Shown: positions 43,601 to 52,387, numbered from the stretch's first letter. The stretch: DNA of 64,000 bases from Peribacillus sp. FSL E2-0218 (GCF_037992945.1 NZ_CP150304.1:4664501-4728500); one strand, 5' to 3'. Program-made: numbers and translations. Notes: generated from the letters alone by a model not told the origin.

Positions 43601-44698
43601 TTATAATTTCGGATAAGCGGTGATGCGGATGTCTTCTCCAAACATGTCCACACTAGAGAAGGCTACATCCAGCGCTTCATCCATCGTATCTATATTCACT
43701 CCCGTAAACGGCGTCAGCGAGTTTCTCCCACCCAATAGTTTAGGAGCAACGTAAATCAAGAATTTATCGATGAGCCCTGCCCTTAGGAAAGAGGCATTGA
43801 CTTCACTTCCGCCCTCTAGCAAAACATCCGTAATGCCCTTTTTATACAATTCTTCCATCAGCGCGCCCAAATCAAGACCGCCCTCATTTTTTTTGACAAA
43901 AATGAATTCGATCCCTTTTTCGCTCAGAAAGGCGATTTTTTCCTTAGGTGCATGTTCCTGCGTTACGATTATCGTTTTGGCTTCCGAGGCGTCAACAACA
44001 TTAGCATCCAAAGGAACACGAAGTTCACTGTCCAAAATGATCCGGATCGGATTTTTGCCTCCGCCTTCGGGAAGTCTGGTCGTCAATGATGGATCATCGG
44101 CCAGTACAGTCCCGATTCCGACGAGGATGGCATCCACCTCATTACGCAGCACATGTACGGAATGACGGGATTCTTCTCCAGTTATCCATTTCGAATGCCC
44201 TGTATGTGTCGCAAGTTTTCCATCGAGCGTCATCGCAAGCTTCGAGATGATGAATGGACGATTCTTCGTCATATTGTGGATAAATCGTTCATTCAGTCTT
44301 TGCGCTTCTTTTTCCAAAACGCCAACTTCCACTTCAATGCCTGCATCCTTCAGGATCGCTATCCCTCTTCCTGCAACTTCCGGGTTTGGATCTTGCGTAG
44401 CCACGACAACCCGATGGACGCCCGATTCCTTGACTAAATTTGCACAAGGAGGAGTCTTTCCATAATGGGAGCACGGCTCTAGCGTTACGTATAGGGTTGC
44501 ACCTTCTGCATACTCACCAGCCATTTTGAACGCATGGACTTCTGCATGCGGCTCACCCGCCTTCCGATGGATTCCTGTACCGGCAATCACGCCGTCCTTG
44601 ACGATGACTGCCCCGACCACTGGATTCGGATTCGTCTTTCCTTTGGCACTGGCTGCTAGATCTAGTGCCAGCTTCATGTAATATTGATCATCATTCAT
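43601..44698 (-). CDS. ribD: Bifunctional riboflavin deaminase/reductase RibD
   Basis: 365 residues. N-terminal zinc deaminase (about 1-145): PHAEVHAFKMAG and EPCSHYGKTPPC give the His/Cys zinc ligands. C-terminal reductase (about 146-360) with KLAMTLDGKLAT, GIGTVLADDPSLTTR and LLEGGSEVNASF. It converts the GTP cyclohydrolase II product to 5-amino-6-(5-phosphoribitylamino)uracil. No ribE, ribH or riboflavin kinase is next to it, unlike a normal rib operon. AAGGAGAG precedes the ATG, 14 bases after the ribA-type gene. Confidence 0.93.
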   Translation of the reverse strand: MNDDQYYMKLALDLAASAKGKTNPNPVVGAVIVKDGVIAGTGIHRKAGEPHAEVHAFKMAGEYAEGATLYVTLEPCSHYGKTPPCANLVKESGVHRVVVATQDPNPEVAGRGIAILKDAGIEVEVGVLEKEAQRLNERFIHNMTKNRPFIISKLAMTLDGKLATHTGHSKWITGEESRHSVHVLRNEVDAILVGIGTVLADDPSLTTRLPEGGGKNPIRIILDSELRVPLDANVVDASEAKTIIVTQEHAPKEKIAFLSEKGIEFIFVKKNEGGLDLGALMEELYKKGITDVLLEGGSEVNASFLRAGLIDKFLIYVAPKLLGGRNSLTPFTGVNIDTMDEALDVAFSSVDMFGEDIRITAYPKL

Positions 44699-44712
44699 AC
44701 GTTAAGCTCTCC

Positions 44713-45462
44713 TTATACGATAAAAGTTGGCTTCTGCAGGGGAATATGTCCAGACTTCTTAACCTTTGTGTCCAAATAGAAGCTATTATCTTCCGTTAGC
44801 CCGCCCCAAAGCGGTATATGATCCTTTGCCGCGAGACCATGCTTCATCAGGGCATCCAGTTTCTTCGGGTTATTCGTAATTAATGTCACCGGATTCTCGC
44901 GCAATTCCCGTAATACGCGTATTGCCCCTTCGTAGGAACGAGTATCGTCTTCAAACCCTAATGCCTGGTTCGCCTCGACCGTGTCATAGCCTTCCTGCTG
45001 CAGTAAATAAGCAAGGGACTTGGAGAATAGGCCGATTCCTCTTCCTTCATGGTCAGCAAGGTAAAAAATCGCGCCGCAGCCATGCTCGGCAATCATCTTC
45101 ATCGATTGGTGGAGCTGATAGCCGCAATCACATCGTTTACTGCCAAAAATATCACCTGTATGGCAGATGCTATGCATCCGGACGAGTGCATTTTCGGACT
45201 CTTTAAAATCACCATATACCAATACGGAGGACTGTTGTCCAAAAGCCAGGTTTGCATCCGAAAGCGATTCAAGCACCGCTTCCTTGTCATGATTCGCACC
45301 ATCCAGCTCAAGCCATGTATACCATTGGAAAACGGCGGAGAAATCGCCTTGTTCCACAGGGAGCTTAACGGGCCCCACTAAGCATATATCCGCTTTTCCA
45401 GGGGTTTTCAGGATCGTCATTTTATCTATTAGAATGCTTTTTGTTTGCTCGTTTATTTTCAT
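44713..45462 (-). CDS. ribA: GTP cyclohydrolase II (RibA-type)
   Basis: 249 residues. Zinc cysteines are in MHSICHTGDIFGSKRCDCG; the catalytic HEGRGIGL loop and VTLITNNPKKLDAL block follow. It opens GTP to 2,5-diamino-6-ribosylaminopyrimidinone phosphate, the first step of riboflavin or pyrimidine-derived secondary metabolites. Two positions differ from the usual enzyme: HSEC is HSIC, and YLRxHEGR is YLADHEGR. It lacks the DHBP synthase domain that Bacillus RibA normally has. First gene of the operon, with AGGTGATG before the ATG and a strong promoter. Confidence 0.88.
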   Translation of the reverse strand: MKINEQTKSILIDKMTILKTPGKADICLVGPVKLPVEQGDFSAVFQWYTWLELDGANHDKEAVLESLSDANLAFGQQSSVLVYGDFKESENALVRMHSICHTGDIFGSKRCDCGYQLHQSMKMIAEHGCGAIFYLADHEGRGIGLFSKSLAYLLQQEGYDTVEANQALGFEDDTRSYEGAIRVLRELRENPVTLITNNPKKLDALMKHGLAAKDHIPLWGGLTEDNSFYLDTKVKKSGHIPLQKPTFIV

Positions 45463-45502
45463 GATAACATCACCTATTTTTTAATTTATAGTGTGCATAC
45501 TC

Positions 45503-45517
45503 CTTACTTTAGGTAAG
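45503..45517. promoter_or_regulatory. TTAC-N5-GTAA operator candidate at the rib-type operon start
   Basis: CTTAC-TTTAG-GTAAG sits directly after the -10 box, on the expected transcription start. TTAC-N5-GTAA is the site type of the HxlR/DUF24 repressor CatR in B. subtilis. No such regulator gene is in the window. Confidence 0.55.
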
Positions 45518-45519
45518 TA

Positions 45520-45548
45520 AGTATATTACTATCCACTATACCTGTCAA
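45520..45548 (-). promoter_or_regulatory. Near-consensus sigma-A promoter of the rib-type operon
   Basis: Minus strand: TTGACA (45543-45548), 17-base spacer, TATACT (45520-45525), about 55 bases before the start codon. No FMN riboswitch sequence is seen in the leader. Confidence 0.85.
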
Positions 45549-45714
45549 TGAAGCGGTTTACAAATAATAGTGTGTCTTTCGCTATAATTCCCTGGATTGG
45601 GTTTCAGGAAAGGGCTGTCGTCGAGCCGCTATCATATCGCAAGGCGTTCTTACATAGTTTAACGTATAAAGAAAACAGGTCTAAAGAAAGCCTGAAGGAA
45701 AGGAAGGAATCTTA

Positions 45715-46089
45715 ATGGAAAATCACCCTTATTTCCCCTTCGGCCTGCATCCCCCTCATATGTATGACGGGCTGGCTGGAAGCATCCGTCCCTACTCGGC
45801 TACCAATCCCGATTTGTTGGTTAAATCGGCAAAGGCCTCGCAGTCCTTATTGATCGATGTGCAAAAAGTCATGAACACTTTAGCGACATCCAAGCCTTTC
45901 GCAAACGGATTGATGACCGCTGCCCAATCATCGGAAAAAAGCCTCGTGACGGAAATGATCCGGAAGATCGGCATTAAAAACGAACCTGATATCATGTATA
46001 ACCCAGATGGGATCCGTTTTGATTTCCATCCGAAAGCCGGGGAGGTTAATTGCCATATCATCATCAGTCTAAAATGGAGGGATATATGA
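45715..46089 (+). CDS. yuzC: YuzC-like hypothetical protein
   Basis: 124 residues. Begins MENHPYFPFGLHPPHMYDG, rich in Pro, His and aromatic residues, then a helical middle and a C-terminal strand (NCHIIISLKW). Length and position after the yuxO region fit B. subtilis YuzC, a protein of unknown function that I recall as sporulation-linked. Identification rests mainly on synteny. GAAGGAATC precedes the ATG. Confidence 0.6.
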   Translation: MENHPYFPFGLHPPHMYDGLAGSIRPYSATNPDLLVKSAKASQSLLIDVQKVMNTLATSKPFANGLMTAAQSSEKSLVTEMIRKIGIKNEPDIMYNPDGIRFDFHPKAGEVNCHIIISLKWRDI

Positions 46090-46130
46090 CAAAAAACCGA
46101 AGCCTATGCTTGGCTTCGGTTTTTTTTGTT
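46090..46130. terminator. Terminator between yuzC and pepA
   Basis: AAACCGAAGC and complement, eight T on the plus strand and an A-run on the other side. Confidence 0.9.
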
Positions 46131-47629
46131 CATTTCGCTTCAAAGGTTTCAACCAATAAGGCAAGCGTCCGAGCCATGACACCCGTCGCTCCTGCGGTGC
46201 ATAATGCCGAGCTGCTGGAGGTTGTCGATGTCCCGGCAATATCCAGGTGGACCCACGGGGTCGCTTCAGCAAATTCACCGATGAAAGCCCCGCCCATGAT
46301 GGCATGCCCGGCCCCGCCAGGTGAATTGTTCAAATCTGCTATCTTACTATTGCGTACGCGCTCCTTGTCCTTTTCGGTAATGGGCAGCCGCCACATAGGC
46401 TCGCCGGCCTCCTCGGAAGCTTTTTGGACTTGCTCGTAGAATTCAACGTCATTGGTCATGGCACCAGTCATATCCATGCCCAGCGCCGTTATGACACCGC
46501 CCGTTAACGTTGCTACGTCAATCAGGTATTCTGCACCATGATGTTTAGCGTAGGTCATGGCATCTGCCAAGACGAGCCGTCCTTCAGCATCGGTATTCAA
46601 TACCTCGATCGTTTTTCCGCTCATGGCAGTGATCACATCATCCGGCTTGAAGGCTTCGCCGCTGATCATATTATCAGTGGAAGGAATGACGGCAACTACA
46701 TTTTGGTCCGGCCCCAATTCACCGATAATTTCCATTGCCCCCAATACGGCTGCAGCCCCCCCCATATCCGTCTTCATTCCGACGATGCCTGCCTTCGTTT
46801 TCAAGGAATATCCGCCAGTATCGAATGTGATGCCTTTACCTACCAAACCGATAACATCTTTCCATTCCTCTTTTCCTTGATACTTCAACACGATCATTTT
46901 CGGTGGTTCGACCGAGCCCTGATTGACGGCAAGGAGGGCACCCATTCCCAACTTGAGCATATCTTCCTTCTCAAGAATCTCCACTTCAAAGCCATAACGT
47001 TCACCCAAAGCGGCTGAATAGTCAGCCAAATCCGTGGAAGTCAGCAAATTCCCAGGTGTATTGACCAATGTCCTCGCCGAATTGGTGGCCCTGCCGAAAA
47101 TTCTGCCTACATGAAGCGCCGCCCCTATCTCACCACTATCGGCATCACTATAAACCGTAATTGCTTCGATGCTTTTTTCGACCTGGTTCGATTTTTGCTT
47201 GTAGCCTTCAAACTTATAGGAAGCAAGTTCGAACGCCTCGGAGCAAGCATGCGCAGCGTCCAGGGCATCCAGGTTTTCAGTCGTGAATGTATCCAAGGCG
47301 ATCGACAGCGTCGTCAGCTTGGATTCCGCAATCGTTTTACGCGCTTTCCCCAATGCTTCGCGGAGCGTTTCGAAAGTAAGCTCTCTTTCCTTCCCCAGGC
47401 CTACAAATACCAATCGCTTTACACCTAACTTGCCTAATGTATGTATTTTAACCACTGATTTTTTCTTGGAAGAGATTTCTCCAGCTTTCACTAACTCTGT
47501 TAGCTGCCCGCCCAATTGCTCATCGGCTTCCTCCCCTATGCCAGTGAACTTGATCGGTCTGTCAAACACACCCAGGACCAAGCATTCGTCGATCAAATCT
47601 ATATTCAAGGAATCTTTAACTGTGAACAT
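46130..47629 (-). CDS. pepA: Leucyl aminopeptidase PepA (M17), YuiE
   Basis: 500 residues. The M17 signature NTDAEGRL is present, together with VGKGITFDTGGYSLK and KTDMGGAAAVLG, which give the two-zinc active site. It removes N-terminal residues from peptides in the cytosol. The ATG at 47629 has GGAGGAG upstream and gives the usual N-terminus; the open frame runs 22 codons further to 47695 without a site. Monocistronic. Confidence 0.95.
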   Translation of the reverse strand: MFTVKDSLNIDLIDECLVLGVFDRPIKFTGIGEEADEQLGGQLTELVKAGEISSKKKSVVKIHTLGKLGVKRLVFVGLGKERELTFETLREALGKARKTIAESKLTTLSIALDTFTTENLDALDAAHACSEAFELASYKFEGYKQKSNQVEKSIEAITVYSDADSGEIGAALHVGRIFGRATNSARTLVNTPGNLLTSTDLADYSAALGERYGFEVEILEKEDMLKLGMGALLAVNQGSVEPPKMIVLKYQGKEEWKDVIGLVGKGITFDTGGYSLKTKAGIVGMKTDMGGAAAVLGAMEIIGELGPDQNVVAVIPSTDNMISGEAFKPDDVITAMSGKTIEVLNTDAEGRLVLADAMTYAKHHGAEYLIDVATLTGGVITALGMDMTGAMTNDVEFYEQVQKASEEAGEPMWRLPITEKDKERVRNSKIADLNNSPGGAGHAIMGGAFIGEFAEATPWVHLDIAGTSTTSSSSALCTAGATGVMARTLALLVETFEAK

Positions 47630-47912
47630 ATGCCATCTCCTCCATTCGATTACCTTCATTATAACGAAATCTTCCAAAGTTTTCGATAAAGGCATTTGAA
47701 ATTAATATTATCAAGGATATTGTTTAGAAAAGGTGACTTTAGAGTAATAGTATAAGAAAGATCATATTTTATCCTTATCCAGCAGGGAATCGACAGGATT
47801 TGATGGAACTAATTATAAATGCCGGATAAGTTTGCTCATGCAAAAGCAGGATTTCTTACTTATCCTTATATGGTTTCAACGTTACTCATAATCGGAAAGA
47901 AGGCTGATACTT

Positions 47913-48395
47913 TTGGATTTTTTTCTCAACTTCCCTTTGATTGCAGCATTGATTGCCATTTTCTTTGCTCAATTCATCAAAGTGCCCATCCATTTCATCG
48001 CTTTTCGTAAAGTGAACTGGGCACTTCTTAACTCGACGGGCGGGATGCCCAGCTCCCACTCGGCAGCCGTGTCAGCTCTCACCGTTGCCGTAGGGATTGA
48101 AACTGGCATGGATTCACCTGTATTCGCGGTTGCCGCAATCTTTGCCGTCATCACGATGTTCGATGCCACAGGCGTAAGGAGGCAGGCAGGGGAACAGGCT
48201 GCCGTCTTGAACCGCCTCGTTACCGATTTCAATACATTTGTCGAGCAAGCGAAAAATTGGCAAAAAAAAGAGGAGAAGCAAAAACAACAACAATTAAAGG
48301 AACTGTTGGGCCATAAGCCGATCGAGGTGTTTTTCGGAGCCTTGACCGGTGTATTCATTGCACTTGTGCTTCACTTTTTCATTTTTCAAGGGTAG
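47913..48395 (+). CDS. yuiD: Divergent PAP2 family membrane protein YuiD (DUF212)
   Basis: 160 residues, three or four membrane helices. KVNWALLNSTGGMPSSHSAAVSAL contains the phosphatase-like GGMPSSHSA motif of the divergent PAP2 family, and FDATGVRRQAGEQA the second. A lipid or polyphosphate phosphatase role is possible but not shown. TTG start with GAAGG upstream. The next gene starts about ten bases after its stop. Confidence 0.92.
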   Translation: MDFFLNFPLIAALIAIFFAQFIKVPIHFIAFRKVNWALLNSTGGMPSSHSAAVSALTVAVGIETGMDSPVFAVAAIFAVITMFDATGVRRQAGEQAAVLNRLVTDFNTFVEQAKNWQKKEEKQKQQQLKELLGHKPIEVFFGALTGVFIALVLHFFIFQG

Positions 48396-48404
48396 GTGAT
48401 ACAG

Positions 48405-49196
48405 TTGAAAATAATCTCGCTATGCCCCAGCAATACGGAACTATGCACCTATCTAGGAATCGAGGATCAGCTGATCGCCATCGACGACTACTCGGATTGG
48501 CCTGAATCCATTCAGCACCTTCCTAAAGTCGGGCCAGATTTATCGATCGATATCGATCAAGTGGAAGCATTGAAACCTGATTTGATATTGGCTTCATTAA
48601 GTGTACCCGGCATGGAAAAAAATATTGAAGCATTAAAAAAGCGGAACCTTCCCCATATCATCTTCAATCCGCAATCGCTTGAAGATATCGCCCAGGATTT
48701 GATTACCTTGGGGGAGGCGACAAATCTTAAGAACGAAGCAGAGAAGCAGGCTGCCAAATTCAGGGACACGATCCTCCGCTATCAGGACGTCGCCGATACA
48801 ATCGAAACGAAGCCTTCCCTTTATTGGGAGTGGTGGCCAAACCCCTTATTCAGCCCAGGCGGGGTCAATTGGTTATCCGAAATCAGCCGACTGGCCGGAG
48901 GATATAATCTTTTTGAAGAAGTGAACATGGCCAGCATCCAAGTCACTTCCGAAGAGGTCATCGAAAAGGATCCCGACCACATTTGCTTAGCATGGGTCGG
49001 GGTTCCTTTACGCAAAGTGAACCCGGGGCTTGTCAAGAAGCGAAATGGTTGGAGCGATATGAAAGCAGTTCGCCATCATACTATCCACATCATGGAAGAA
49101 CCATTATTTTGCCGTCCATCCCCTCGTTTATTGGATGGATTGTCAAAATTGGCGAGGACCCTGCATCCAAACGCCTACAATCACATAAAGCATTGA
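48405..49196 (+). CDS. Cobalamin/siderophore-binding-type protein (BtuF-like), no signal peptide
   Basis: About 263 residues with the two-lobed periplasmic-binding fold of the BtuF/FhuD group (Peripla_BP_2): ISLCPSNTELCTYLG, VEALKPDLILAS and the C-terminal SPRLLDGLSKLA. Normal members are exported lipoproteins; this one starts directly at the first strand of the domain (MKIISLCPS), so it should stay in the cytosol. No ABC permease or ATPase is adjacent. TTG at 48405 with AGGTGAT upstream; coupled to yuiD. Confidence 0.85.
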   Translation: MKIISLCPSNTELCTYLGIEDQLIAIDDYSDWPESIQHLPKVGPDLSIDIDQVEALKPDLILASLSVPGMEKNIEALKKRNLPHIIFNPQSLEDIAQDLITLGEATNLKNEAEKQAAKFRDTILRYQDVADTIETKPSLYWEWWPNPLFSPGGVNWLSEISRLAGGYNLFEEVNMASIQVTSEEVIEKDPDHICLAWVGVPLRKVNPGLVKKRNGWSDMKAVRHHTIHIMEEPLFCRPSPRLLDGLSKLARTLHPNAYNHIKH

Positions 49197-49201
49197 CATG
49201 A

Positions 49202-49228
49202 AAAGGCTGCCCCTAGGGGCAGCCTTAC
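49202..49228 (+). terminator. Hairpin terminator after the BtuF-like gene
   Basis: AAGGCTGCCCC, two-base loop, GGGGCAGCCTT; the T-run is weak. Confidence 0.7.
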
Positions 49229-49273
49229 GCTTTGGGCAAATTGGTTGAAAATGGAATTCACTCATTTGAATGA

Positions 49274-49966
49274 TTAAAAGGCAAAGGATGATACATGCTC
49301 GTTCAACGCCCGTTCGTTCATTTTATGCTTGAATACCTGCCTGATCTTGGTCTCATTCAACCTACTTAACTGTTCCTCGGACAACGCGCCGCTCCCTTTT
49401 TGCACAACATATACCTCAAGGGTTTTCTTACCCCAATTATCATACACATCCTGCACCGTTTCATAATAGAGGTCAAGGTGATTCCCTTTGATTGCGCCCC
49501 CCTTGTCGGCTACCACTCCATAACCATAGCCTGGAATCCATAGGATGGTTCCGAGCGGGAAGACGGCTAGATCGGCGGCAATCGTGGAAAACACATCCCG
49601 CTTCACCTTCACTCCTGAATAGGTAATGCCGTAGGAAGGGCTTTCCGGATATTTTCCGGTTGATTCATATCCGGCTGTGTACCCTGTAGCGAGCACTTCA
49701 TGCTTAGGATATTTCAAAAGCTCGATGCCTTCCTCTATCGTCGCCGGACCATTGCTCCTGGAAGCGGATGCAACTAGTGTTGCCACCTGATCCCCCCTAT
49801 GGATGGTTTTGTATTCGAGCCCAAGCAATCGATGTTGTCTCATCGTCTCTTCGAATGGGTCAACCTCAGTTGTAGCCCCAAAAACATGATTTAAGGTCGA
49901 GTCGATGGCCAAGATAAACAATATGATAATAGCAACCCTCAAAAATAATGCCTTACAGACCTTCAT
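49274..49966 (-). CDS. yuiC: 3D-domain protein YuiC (stationary-phase survival type)
   Basis: 230 residues. A signal-like hydrophobic segment (about 8-29) is followed by a C-terminal 3D domain (about 90-195) with VVADKGGAIKGNHLDLYY, which holds the conserved aspartates. YuiC is a small lytic transglycosylase cutting peptidoglycan glycan strands. B. subtilis YuiC has the same architecture. GGAG stands about thirteen bases before the ATG, a little far. Confidence 0.92.
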   Translation of the reverse strand: MKVCKALFLRVAIIILFILAIDSTLNHVFGATTEVDPFEETMRQHRLLGLEYKTIHRGDQVATLVASASRSNGPATIEEGIELLKYPKHEVLATGYTAGYESTGKYPESPSYGITYSGVKVKRDVFSTIAADLAVFPLGTILWIPGYGYGVVADKGGAIKGNHLDLYYETVQDVYDNWGKKTLEVYVVQKGSGALSEEQLSRLNETKIRQVFKHKMNERALNEHVSSFAF

Positions 49967-50061
49967 ATGTATTCATTCCACTCCTCTCACAAGGATATTT
50001 GTTCCCTTTCCAGAGAGAAAGTATTCATAAACAGGCAAAACAACCTTTTTCCCAAACAAAA

Positions 50062-50086
50062 AAGGACCGTCCATGAAGACGATCCA
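50062..50086 (-). terminator. Terminator of yuiB
   Basis: Minus strand: GGATCGTC and GACGGTCC (one wobble), then TTTTTTG. Confidence 0.7.
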
Positions 50087-50092
50087 CCTTGA

Positions 50093-50410
50093 TCAAAACA
50101 TCTGATATCCTTTTTTTCTTAACGTTTTAATAACCACACCAGCTAAAACGGCACCAAGCAGCCCGCTTGATAAAATAATGATATCTGCCGAATGCAAGGA
50201 TGTAAGGTTCGACCCAAGGCTTGAAAAGGACATTCCCGGATTTCGGAAATATTCGATCAGCTTCGTTTCATTGACAATGACAATGAAGACGATGGGAAAT
50301 AAAATGACCATGATCCATGATGAACGAAAAAGCATATTGAGCAAAAAGCCAATCCCAAAAAATAATATGAAAAATAAGAGTATTGAGATAATTAAAACGG
50401 GCAATGGCAT
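50093..50410 (-). CDS. yuiB: Membrane protein YuiB
   Basis: 105 residues with three membrane helices (about 3-20, 28-46, 80-98). Matches YuiB in length and in place between yuiC and yumB. Function unknown. AAGGGGG precedes the ATG. The small yuiA gene that follows in B. subtilis was looked for and not found. Confidence 0.85.
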   Translation of the reverse strand: MPLPVLIISILLFFILFFGIGFLLNMLFRSSWIMVILFPIVFIVIVNETKLIEYFRNPGMSFSSLGSNLTSLHSADIIILSSGLLGAVLAGVVIKTLRKKGYQMF

Positions 50411-50517
50411 ATAATTCTTGACCCCCTTAAAAGCGACACCTTTAGTTTACTGAAAAAATAATTGCCGCGTCAACGACTTAATGCCAAATAATGTCGAAGA
50501 AAATATATTTACCCAAT

Positions 50518-51000
50518 TCACATGAATAATTTATACGATGTATAACCGAATTGATCCCCTGGGTTCAATCCATCAAGCATCGTCTGCATTCTTTCCTTTT
50601 TAAAAGCTAACAGCTGCTCCAATAATAGAGATTGCTTCCCCTCTTTCATCAAGGAATCAGGATCATAAAACTTAGCTTCATATAATTCATCCAATTGGGC
50701 GGTGACCTCCAAGCTGAGCGGTTTAAGTAAAAACACCAACATATTATCACTGATCTCCCCTTTGATGACTCCGCTTCTGACACCTACCATGCCTTCGATT
50801 TCCGCATGGATGCCCGTTTCCTCGAACACTTCCCTTATAACAGCCTCATCAACGGTTTCATCATGTTTGACAAAACCTGCAGGCAGCGACCATTGCCCTT
50901 TCAACCCGCCATACCTTTTGTTCACCACGAGCCATTCTCCCTTATCGGAAATCACAAGGCCTGACACTGCCAGCCATACATTTTTGCACCGTTCCACCAA
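50518..51000 (-). CDS. Nudix hydrolase
   Basis: 160 residues. The Nudix box is complete: G, five residues, E, seven residues, REVFEETGI. Enzymes of this family hydrolyse nucleoside diphosphates linked to another group; the substrate is unknown. The start codon is TTG (followed by GTG) with GGGGAAGTGG upstream. Confidence 0.92.
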   Translation of the reverse strand: MVERCKNVWLAVSGLVISDKGEWLVVNKRYGGLKGQWSLPAGFVKHDETVDEAVIREVFEETGIHAEIEGMVGVRSGVIKGEISDNMLVFLLKPLSLEVTAQLDELYEAKFYDPDSLMKEGKQSLLLEQLLAFKKERMQTMLDGLNPGDQFGYTSYKLFM

Positions 51001-51112
51001 GCTCCACTTCCCCTATAATCATTTTAACCAATCACTCGATGCTGATGGCCGAACACTTTCCCGCTTATGATCTTCGACTCAAGCTTCATGCCCCGATCAG
51101 CGATGGATGCCA

Positions 51113-51147
51113 TTAAAAAGCCATTCAGAGAATCTCCCCAAATGGCT
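51113..51147 (-). terminator. Terminator of yumB
   Basis: Minus strand: AGCCATTT and complement with a loop of about 13, then TTTTTAAT. Confidence 0.7.
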
Positions 51148-51169
51148 CAGTTAATATGTCCCTAAAAAA

Positions 51170-52387
51170 TCAAAGGATGTTGAACTTGCCTTTTTTTGCG
51201 ACCAGGGAAGGCCCGCCGATCAGTAGCAATGCTCGGTTATCGACCATCTTCTTCAAGAAGGATGCGGTCTTTCCCGTCACCTTCTTACCGAATACGACGC
51301 CAATTGCATTGTCATCACCTAATGAACATACCGTTCCTTTGTTTTCGAAGGCGAACGTTTCAAGGGCACTTTCATTACGGACCAGCTTAGTCAGGTTCTT
51401 CGCAATGACCTCTCCCTGCTGCATGGCGATTTGGGCGGTAGGAGGGTAGGGACGGTTGATTTCTTCATTGATGATCAGGGCGCAATCACCCACGATGAAG
51501 ATATCGTCATGCCCTGGTGCCCGCATGTCAAGGTTCACTTTAATCCGGCCGCGCATAGCCTCGAAGCCGGAAGCCTCGATCACGGAGTTCCCTCGTACAC
51601 CAGCAGCCCAGACCACGGTGCCCGCTTTGATTTCTTCCACTTCATCTTCGCCTTTTGAAACGATGATGCCTTCAGGCGTCGCCCCCTTGATGGGAGTCCC
51701 GATCTTGAATTCAACACCTTTTTTCTCAAGATACGAAACGGCATAGTCCACCAATTCCGGATCGAAACCAGGAAGGACGGCTGGTGCGGCCTCCACACAG
51801 TACATGCGGACCTTCTGGAAATCAATGTCGTATTCCTTGCAGAGATCCGGCACCCGGTTCGCCAGTTCCCCAAGGAATTCGATCCCGGTAAATCCGGCTC
51901 CCCCGACAACGATGGTCAAGCGGTCCTCATTCTTCTCTGCCTCAGAGCTGTAGGTAGCGAATTGCAACGAAATATGATCACGGATTTCGCGTGCAGTGTT
52001 CACGTTGGAGATGGAGAAAGCATATTCCTTCAATCCTTGGATTCCGAATGTTTCCGATTCAGGTCCAAGCCCGATCACAAGGTAATCATAAGCGAGTTCG
52101 CCATTTTCAAGAACGACTTTTTTATCGTCCGTCTTCACTTCCAAAACGGAATCCTGGATGAATTTAACTTTGCTGCCGTTAATGACACTTTTAATCGGGT
52201 AGCGGACACGATCATGATGAAGAGTCCCGGCAGATGCTTCATGCAGCCATGTAGTTTCATAGTGGTAATCATTTTTGTTGACTAATACGATTTCTGCTTC
52301 ATTTTGCCCCAGTGCCTTCTGCAAGCGCGTAACGGTCATCAACCCACCATAACCTGCACCTAAAACAACGATAGTTGGCTTTTTCAA
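51170..52387 (-). CDS. yumB: Type II NADH dehydrogenase YumB
   Basis: About 405 residues, FAD-dependent NDH-2. IVVLGAGYGGLMTV binds FAD, IVVGGAGFTGIEFLGE binds NADH, and DIFIVGDCALI is the second FAD contact. It passes electrons from NADH to menaquinone without pumping protons. The start is TTG at 52387 (product LKKPTIVVLGAG...), with AAAGGTGG ten bases upstream; the longer frame to 52441 adds a basic tail absent from relatives. A second NDH-2 (yutJ) lies 6 kb away. Confidence 0.92.
   Translation of the reverse strand: MKKPTIVVLGAGYGGLMTVTRLQKALGQNEAEIVLVNKNDYHYETTWLHEASAGTLHHDRVRYPIKSVINGSKVKFIQDSVLEVKTDDKKVVLENGELAYDYLVIGLGPESETFGIQGLKEYAFSISNVNTAREIRDHISLQFATYSSEAEKNEDRLTIVVGGAGFTGIEFLGELANRVPDLCKEYDIDFQKVRMYCVEAAPAVLPGFDPELVDYAVSYLEKKGVEFKIGTPIKGATPEGIIVSKGEDEVEEIKAGTVVWAAGVRGNSVIEASGFEAMRGRIKVNLDMRAPGHDDIFIVGDCALIINEEINRPYPPTAQIAMQQGEVIAKNLTKLVRNESALETFAFENKGTVCSLGDDNAIGVVFGKKVTGKTASFLKKMVDNRALLLIGGPSLVAKKGKFNIL

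Noticed and set aside
45463..45714. FMN riboswitch upstream of the RibA-RibD operon
   Set aside because: None of the conserved RFN blocks is present; the leader is only about 45 bases long and AT-rich.
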